Below, piece after piece: positions 56,580-64,000 of a stretch of 64,000 nucleotides of DNA. The position numbers and the translations under genes are program-made. The notes under the pieces are model-generated. The model ran no database searches. It was given only the letters and a program-made list of their open reading frames with translations, and was not told where the DNA came from. The stretch is taken from positions 62,001 to 126,000 of the forward strand of contig MPNW01000151.1 of the NCBI GenBank assembly GCA_011800805.1, written 5' to 3'. This DNA comes from Hirudo medicinalis. Taxonomy: Eukaryota; Annelida; Clitellata; Hirudinida; Hirudinidae. Numbering within the stretch: position 1 is the first letter of the stretch; the number at the start of each line of letters is the position of its first letter.

Positions 56580-57270
56580 GTTCAATCAACGAAAAATGAC
56601 AAGCCGGCCCAAATGCTATTTCTACAAAAGTACGCGGTCCTTAGAGATGGATAAATCTACCTAATTTCGATCAAATTTAAGGTTTCAAAAATTAAATTAA
56701 AATCCTTATTTTACATTAATTTCTAAAACTCAATATCTAAAAAGTTATAGGATCGCAAGCATAATGCGATTTTCAAATAATCTTTCGCGACGAATGTGTC
56801 CGACATAGATATCATTCCGTCATGGTTATTCAAATGAATAAATTTGTCACATCGTATTTTAAAATATTTTTTTGGTGGGGCAAATTAGCTTTCATCGTAG
56901 CAAATTGTGAAAGTCGTGAAAGCAAACACATTATATGTCTATGCTGTTTCATAGTTGTTTTGTGTTGCTCCTCGTCCACTCTAGAAACATTGCTTGGAAT
57001 AGTCTCGGCGCGGAGAGGGGGTATAAATATATGTTTCAAAGGATTAATTAAATTATTTGACTTAGCAATCGTGTGGTATTATGAATTCTGTGCTATGGCG
57101 AAAATTAACTTGGTGACAATTTGTGAGAATGAGATATCGAGCCATATAAATACATTTACATCAAATTTGACAATTTTGAGAAGGCAAATAGTTATTAAAC
57201 CGGTTTATTGAAGTGTAATTGTTATTTTTATTTGATGTCAAGAGTGTCTATTTTATCTAGCTTCCAAATT
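56580..57270. promoter_or_regulatory. Bidirectional promoter region between DSCC1 and the PWWP gene
   Basis: 691 bp separate two divergent starts. A 129-codon open frame (56822-57211) has no family resemblance and is probably spurious. No clear core promoter element. Confidence 0.45.
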
Positions 57271-59518
57271 ATGCAGTCAACTACTTATCAACCAGGTGAC
57301 TTAATTTTTGGAAAAGTAAAAGGATATCCTCCATGGCCTGCCAGGGTAAGAAATATTTTGTCATGAAATATGTCATTTCTGGATGTTGAGCCTATTAAAT
57401 GATTGTGTCATTATTATATGCATTTATTTTTTAATTATTACTTTCTACCAAACAGATTGACAAAGCAGCTGAGGGAGTGCAAGTACCTAAAGGGAAACAC
57501 CCGATATTTTTTTATGGCACCCATGAAACGTTAGTTCAAACTTTATTGACATGAGCCAAAACAAGCAGAATTTATTCAGTTATTTGAATGTATTTAGATG
57601 TTTTTTGGCACCAAAGGACATTTACCCATATGAAAAGTTCAAAGCCAAATATGGGAATCCCCAAAAAAGAAGAGGTTTTAATGAAGGTCTGCATGAGATT
57701 GAGCATAATCCCATGATAAAGTTTCTTGGTTCTGTAAGTATTTAATAATATATCATATATGCTTAAAGAGTGATTTTAATTAACTTTCTTTGTTAAGGAA
57801 TGCACTGATGATTCTGTTGATAAATCTAAAAATACTGATGAAGATAGTGCCGACGACAAAAACGATGAAATAGCCTCAGGGCACAAAGATTCATCAGATA
57901 ATCAAGAGCAAAGTGATGATAAGTCTACAAAACACAAAAGCAAATCGAAGAAGAAGATGGAATTATCGAAAAGTGAAGTACCACAGGTTGGTTGCAGTTA
58001 AACCTAAAACAAAATTATCTTAAAAATATGCTTTTGGAAAAGTCTGGGCTAATAAATCATTTTAATTTGTAAGTACCTTCAGTCAATATAACTACATTTT
58101 GTGGCATCACTAGCATGGCATGCGATGATAATGTTAAGCCTCAATTCAAATGAGAACTGTTAAATTGACAAAAATTCAAATTGTCTGAGAGGTAATAGCT
58201 ACTAAACCCAAATGCTAAAAGGCTGTCATATGAAATGTGGGTCATTTGTCTTAACTGATCTGCTTAATCACACTAGAATTTGGATCTGAAAACTCCATTT
58301 ATGAGTGCATTTTGATGCCACAAGATAAATGATAACATTAATAACGTTAATTTACAGTTTCTTTTTAAAACTGTAATATTAGGGAGTTAGGAGGAACCTT
58401 GTTCCCAGCAATCAAAGAAAAACAATGAAAAGGAAAAGGAAAATTTCTCCCGAAAATTCAGATAACGAAGAAGAACTTGATGTATGTTTTGATTTTAGAG
58501 TTGTATTTGTTCTTCCAAGTAGTGATTAAACTGGCAGTTATTGGTTTTCAATATAAAAGTCAAGAGCATCAAGCAAACCCCCAGCAAAAAGGCATAAAAA
58601 AGATCAAGTAAAACTTTCATTTGAGAGGTATTTCAAGAGGGCCAGTGTTTTATTTTTAATGCATCCTTATAGCACAGAAAGCAGACGAATGACTCAAAAT
58701 CTCGTAGAAAACACAAATCACCGACCCCCAGCAGATCCTCATCTCCTTCCTTATCTTTTAGCGAGGATGAATTTACTCCATCCAAAAATAGCACTGAGGA
58801 TGATTCCAAGAGAGACAGGAAAGGTTAAGAAGATTGGCATTGAATTACAGTGCGTTGATTCTATAATTTAGCATTAAGACCACTACCAAAATATATTGTA
58901 GAGAGGAAGACAAAGAATTTATCAGATGATGGTTCAAATCATAACGATGCACCAGCTACCAGGTATTCAGTAGCATTTGATGTAACCAGGTTATTTATGG
59001 GTTTTAAGGTAAAATTTATGTTGTAGTGAACAAGAGTTGGATGAAAGAGATCAATCTGATAAGGAGGTGGCTGCTGAAGGTTTAAATCCTTCGGATATGG
59101 ACAGTAAAGAGGATCACAAAGTAAGATCATGCCCTTCTGCAATGCATAACAAATGCTGTTTGTTGATGCACATAGGAGATTTTTCAGATGTTATGAATTT
59201 TATTTGTAAATTAATCAATATGCAAGAATTGTTTTGACTTTTGACATTATTTAGCCATGCATTACATTACCAAATATCTCTTTACTTTTCAATTCATACT
59301 AACTTAACATTTTCTATAAGAAAATTTTCATTTAGAAAAGCTTTAAGAGACTTTAAGCTTTTAAAATTAAAAAAAAAAGATAAATTTGATCAGATGACAA
59401 TTTTTAAACAGAAATCACATAATCATGGATTACTTGAAATATTGTTTAGAAAGTGGGACAGTAGTGCAAACATTCAACATGCAAATTGACAGTTTAGGCA
59501 GTCTATAATAGATTCTTG

Positions 59519-59569
<51 letters not shown>

Positions 59570-61511
59570 GGTATATTTTTATAGTGCCAGGAGCATTATG
59601 GGCACTTAAACCATTTGTGTAGTGCTGGATTGTGAACATGACATATAACAACTGTTGCTTTTACCATTGCATATGGGACTGCAACCCTCTGACCTGAATT
59701 GCATGCTATCCATCCATATTAAGTAAATGTTGAGCTCAGTGTTCTGCAACTCAGTATTAATTTAAATTAAAGATAAAAGACTTCGAGGAGAATGAAGATA
59801 AGAATGCATCACATGTTGATGCAGAATCTGATTTAGCTGATAAAATTTCATCTGAGGGTAAAGGTACTCAGGATAAAGTTGACAAAGTAAGTATATATCT
59901 TGTCTTTGGGGTGAGATTAAACAATAGAAATGATTAACTATCAATTTACTAAAGATTATTTTTTTTTTATCTTTGAGGATGATCCAAAAGAGAAGGAAAA
60001 CATGCACAAGAAGGAAAAGGTTAAATCAAAAACGCTGTGAGTTCCAGCTGAGATGCTTCATCGAATATTGTGATATTTAGTAAACATATGTTTCATAAAA
60101 CAGTTAATGAAGTCTAAGCAGTATTTATAAATTTATTAAAGAAAGCCAAAAGAAATTGAAAAGGAGCTTAAAAAGCAACAAAAATATGAGCAAAAGAAGA
60201 AAGAAAAGATTCAGCGTGAATATAATTCAATTGTCGACATTGTACTCTTTGTACCTTGTGATATCTATTTAAGTTCTATATTGTAGTTGTTGTTGCTGAG
60301 AAAAAACTTTCACAAATGGATTCAGAAATAAAGAATTCCCTGAGCATGGGTCATTCAGTAGGGCACTACTTCACATCCATGCTTATGCCTGTCACTAGGT
60401 GTTATTGAATGTTACTTAATTGCAGGATGTGGATAAATGCATTGCTGTGATGAAAGAGTTGAACTCACTGGAACTTAGCAAGTCCCTGCTAATAAAAAAT
60501 CCATCTATCATGGCCACCATTAAAAAAGTAAATATAATTACCTCAATCAATTTGAAATCAATTTTTTGATGGTTTTGTTTTTCAGTGCCGCAAATACAAG
60601 GCAAGTGAACAGATTAGGTCATGGGCAGAAAACATTTACAACAAATTTAAAGAACTTTTCAACATTAAAGATGGTGACAATTTCAATCAGGTCATTTGAA
60701 AATATTTTAGTGATGTCTGGTTCACTAATTATGAATTTTACATTTAGTTACCAATTTTAAAATTTTTCATAGGTCTTTAACAGAGAAAGTGAAGCATTTT
60801 TAAGTAAGCAAGATGCATGTGACACCAAGATCCATGAAGTTGCAAACAATTCAGAAAGTGACAACAAATGTGATAATGGAGACACTGAGCTCAAAGAGAA
60901 CCTCAAAGGTGATGCCCATTCTAACAAATGTTAAATGAAGGACTTCCACATGATTTTAGAAAGTTATGTAGCAAAGGATCAAATTTTAGAGGAGGGTCAC
61001 ACTTCACAAACTCCAGAAGACATGGAAAGCATGCCAAAGGAAAACACTGCAGCCTCACTTTGCCGTGACGAATCTGAAATCCCATACTCAAACTCTCAAG
61101 TTTTGGCATCAAGCCAAGTCCTAACCGTTTCTCCAAAGCCAGAAGAGGAGTGCGAGTCTCTGAGAGCCACAAAGCTGGTAGCTATCGATCAGAATGGCAC
61201 AGGAGAAACATTCCAAAAGAATTCCCCCTCAAATGAAAATTTGTCTGCCATTAAGTCTGAGGTAGGTGGCTTCCAATTTTTATGCATTTAGATGTGTAGT
61301 AATCCAATCCATTGGGCTGAAGGATGAAGAGGAAAAAATGGACCTGGAGAAGAGAATAACTCAGATCGTGTCTAAGGTGACCTCAAGATCCTTATCGCTT
61401 CAACATTCTCAACGAAAACACCATAGGCAATGGAGCCATACACGATCACATGCAGAGAACGAGGATCATGTGATGGATGATGAGGAACTGCATAGCCTCC
61501 TAGGAGTCTGA
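57271..61511 (+). CDS. LEDGF/HDGF2-like chromatin protein (PWWP plus IBD), 702 aa
   Basis: Eighteen exons (first 57271-57345, last 61323-61511) join to 702 codons, all phases agreeing. The PWWP domain comes first: YQPGDLIFGKVKGYPPWPAR, then HPIFFYGTHET, APKDIYPYEKFKAKYG and RRGFNEGLHEIEHNP. A long charged linker with Lys/Arg clusters follows (KHKSKSKKKM, TMKRKRKIS, RKHKSPTPSRSSSPS). The integrase-binding-domain fold lies near residues 408-495: LSQMDSEIKNSLSMGHSDVD, KCIAVMKELNSLELSK, then TIKKCRKYKASEQI and NIYNKFKELF. This is the PSIP1/HDGFL2 layout. These proteins read H3K36me2/3 through PWWP and recruit partners such as MLL-menin, IWS1 or POGZ through the IBD. An in-frame ATG 36 bp upstream would add 12 residues; I chose the later one by family fit. 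It is convergent with TMEM214 (118 bp apart). Confidence 0.93.
59517..59572. repeat. (AAT)n microsatellite
   Basis: About 17 AAT units in the intron between exons 9 and 10 of the PWWP gene, followed by GC-richer sequence (59580-59720) that looks like a dispersed repeat. Confidence 0.9.
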
Positions 61512-61629
61512 TAACAACTTTTGACACTTGATGCATCTGGTTATCCTTATTCACACATTTAAATTCACACCCAAAGGCCCTTTTAATAAAACTGTTTATT
61601 CAATTTATAATCAGTCAATACTTTGAAGG

Positions 61630-63842
61630 TCATTGGCCTTGGAATCTTGAGAACAAGTTGTTAAGTTCATCTTTCAAAACCAGCATGAGTTTAGACATTT
61701 CTTCTGCAACGTTGTCAGGAGAAAGCTTGCCACTAAGATAAACATTTATTGCTTAAAAAATATCAAAATTTGAAACTGCTTGTCAAACTTACACTAGGAT
61801 GTTCTCCAAGATATAGCTGTAGAAGAAAGTGCAGCCTTCAAGCACTTTACTTGTCACAATTGTGAGAATACTGATAGAGAAATTCGAAGCAAGTTCCAAG
61901 TATTGCAACAGTTCAGGCATATAGGTGACCATCTTTTAACAATAAGAGAAAATTGATGAACTTTAAAGCAATATATAAATAAGTACAATCATCACAAACC
62001 TTTTCAGAAAGTATTTCAAATGACTCCCATAGCACATGTTTTCCTTTGACTACAAATTCCACAAGTTGGGGATGTTGGAGCAGAGGTTCAATCATCCGAT
62101 AAGCACTTCCTAATCCCTCAAATACCCTTGCACTTGCCCAACTGAAACAAAATCTTTTTTTTATTAATTTCCATGATCAAAATAAGTTAATTGCTGAACT
62201 TGCCCAAGCAGTGATGAACATTCCTCCAAGGCTTCTTTAACAAATGGCTGGGAAATGATGTTCGATAACCACTGCTGCCCTAAAGAATCTAAAATTCATT
62301 TTCAATATTTCAGAGCTTGATTTGGAAAGGGACATGCAAATGACCGAACCTTTGAGTGATCCGTGGGCATATATATCGCCAAATATTAGGATGCCGGCTA
62401 TAAGGATGATGGTCAGTAAATATGGCTTCGTTGAAACACTTGTCTCGCTCTTATTCAAAAGTATGGCCTGAAATTAGACTTAGACCCTTCAATAACTTAT
62501 TCTCATTAAGTCAGATATACATAATCAGTGTCAGTTAGCCCTACCTTGCAGCTAGCAGTGCACAATTTTATGGGATTTTGTTTTGGAAGTTTTCCAGCAA
62601 GTTCTTCATTGAGTGACTGAAATTCTTTAACAGTGTCAAGGACATTATTCTTATTAGATTTGAGTTTCTCAAAATTCATCTCAAGATGCCTCAGGAGCAA
62701 GCTGCAAAATGAGAATCATCTAAATATTGACAAGCTAAGTATCAAAATTACGTGGCAGAATGTAATATATTTGAGAAATGGATCGCCAAGCTCATATTTT
62801 TGTAACATAAGCACTTGTTGTAATGTTTAACAACATAGAGAAGTTGCAAGGTTAGCTTAAGCCTTACCTTGATTGATGTATATGTTTGTGATACTCTCTC
62901 CTCCAAATGGCAAATGACTGGACATCATTTTCTAAGCATTCCATCAAGCATTGCAACAACTGTTAAGAATATTTTAGCAACATTATTACAGTCGTTTTTT
63001 CCACAGTAGCATTGCAAAATTATGATGTGCATACTTCAGTTTTTTTAGCTTCAAGGCAATCTGATGTCAAACGACTTAAATAGCCAATGAAAAACAAGTT
63101 TAAGTTGTTTGAAACATTCCCCCAAGCCACTGCCTGTTTAAAAACCAAAGTAATTTTTAAATAGATTCATTTCAGATATTAAATTTCTTATTTTGCTCCG
63201 AAACTTAAATAACCTTGACATTTGGGTACAATAAGTGAAGTCTTTTCCTGATATCACTAGGAAGAGTTGAAAGTTCTGAATAAAGTTCACCAAAGAACTT
63301 GAAATAATCAGTTTTAGACATAGAGTTATGTCCTTCTTCAAGATGTGGATACCTCCTACAACATGATCACACAATATATACCTTAACATATTAAAAAAAC
63401 AAAGCATGTGCTTTATGATTTACTAACTCAAACAAGCTCTCTAAATAACTTAAGACATAGCTGCTGAGGTTCTTGACTTTAATTAGGCCAAACATAAGAG
63501 CAAACCACACTGGAAAACAAAGAACATTCATCACAATAAATGAAAAACAAAAATTAGACCAGTTAAAGAACCAACTTTTTATTCCATGAGAGAGACTAAA
63601 ATTTCCGACCTGAGCAACAGCCCAGAGAATGCTCAGACATCTCAGTGGTCGACTTGTATTTTTTTGAATCAAGGTCTCATACTGGAAAGATATTAATGCA
63701 ATCCCGTCAAGGATAACCAATAAATAGAAAATAACCCACGTATATATATAAATATATACCTTGGTAAGATTGTTGAGGACAACATCAGCATGTTCTTGCA
63801 GCAAGAGTTGAATTGTAAGCCTGTATCCAATGGATGACTGAT
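61630..63842 (-). CDS. TMEM214: TMEM214, C-terminal 448 residues, 5' partial
   Basis: Twelve exons: 63760-63842, 63576-63681, 63428-63509, 63214-63355, 63035-63133, 62868-62959, 62545-62701, 62350-62467, 62204-62288, 62000-62141, 61793-61932 and 61630-61732. The product reads VVLNNLTKYETLIQKNTSRP, LRCLSILWAVAQ, then LSSYVLSYLESLFERYPHLE, LYPNVKAVAWGN and LYPNV-type repeats. TACK-like TASCKAILLNK precedes a TM segment (PYLLTIILIAGILIFGDIY, then AHGSLKGS). Human TMEM214 has matching blocks (SIMWALAQAG, LSPYAITYLDRLL, LYPRLKVLAFG, DTACKTL, DLRSHGSF). It is an ER membrane protein that recruits procaspase-4 during ER-stress apoptosis in mammals. The intron after 62204 has a GC donor. The N-terminal half is beyond the right edge. 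Confidence 0.93.
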
Positions 63843-64000
63843 CTGGATAAATTAAATATATACATATTTTCAAATATTTACTTAAAATGCCCTCTGATCA
63901 TTTTGTAAAAGAGATTGCCTGGCTCTGAGGACTTATATCAAATGATTTCCATCATAAAAATAATATGCTTTTTTAAAGTCACCGCATTTCAATAGCGGCA
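63843..64000. other. TMEM214 intron, right edge
   Basis: The next upstream TMEM214 exon must lie beyond 64000. The acceptor preceding 63842 (TTTATCCAG) is the last gene feature seen. Confidence 0.5.

Noticed and set aside
56822..57211. 129-codon open frame upstream of the PWWP gene
   Set aside because: No family resemblance and an implausible composition; it lies in a divergent promoter gap and is best explained by chance.

Overview
This is a gene-rich stretch of an AT-rich animal nuclear genome. Eleven multi-exon genes with GT-AG introns (plus a few GC-AG) and one single-exon gene can be assembled by following splice phase. Their products are metazoan: SMG9, an Ig/FN3 adhesion receptor, SMIM30, CCDC103, PEX6, a SHOX-type paired-like homeobox protein, a polypeptide GalNAc-transferase, a TARP/CACNG-like four-TM protein, DSCC1, an LEDGF/HDGF2-type PWWP protein and TMEM214. 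A universal stress protein is also present; vertebrates lack this family, while cnidarians and many invertebrates keep it. Short introns, ciliary genes and varied old transposons fit a marine or aquatic invertebrate. I cannot name the phylum.

Layout. 1-2535: 3' half of SMG9 (+). 3603-4173: decayed Merlin-type transposon. 4304-10229: Ig/FN3 receptor (-), with a broken pogo/Tigger element inside its first intron. 10.2-15.7 kb: gene-poor and transposon-rich. 15.7-20.7 kb: SMIM30 (-), USP (+) and CCDC103 (-). 20.9-22.2 kb: LINE debris. 22.55-28.72 kb: PEX6 (+), ending 82 bp from the convergent SHOX gene (28.8-34.1 kb, -). 35.0-37.0 kb: GALNT (+). 37-44 kb: gene-poor, with LINE fragments, AT repeats, an inverted repeat and a tRNA-derived SINE. 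44.07-52.55 kb: CACNG/TARP-like gene (+), whose introns hold hAT and LINE remnants. 53.0-54.2 kb: Penelope-like element remnant. 54.4-56.6 kb: DSCC1 (-), divergent from the PWWP/LEDGF-like gene (57.27-61.51 kb, +). 61.63-63.84 kb: C-terminal half of TMEM214 (-), running off the right edge.

The genes are unrelated housekeeping and developmental genes (mRNA surveillance, peroxisome import, cohesion, chromatin reading, dynein assembly, O-glycosylation). They do not form an operon or island. I found no convincing new multi-gene system. The points most worth a second look are GC-AG introns in three separate genes, an Ig domain that has lost both disulfide cysteines, the degenerate first AAA domain of PEX6, an 83-bp tandem duplication across a splice acceptor, a hammerhead-like motif at the end of the Penelope remnant, and a head-to-head LINE junction.
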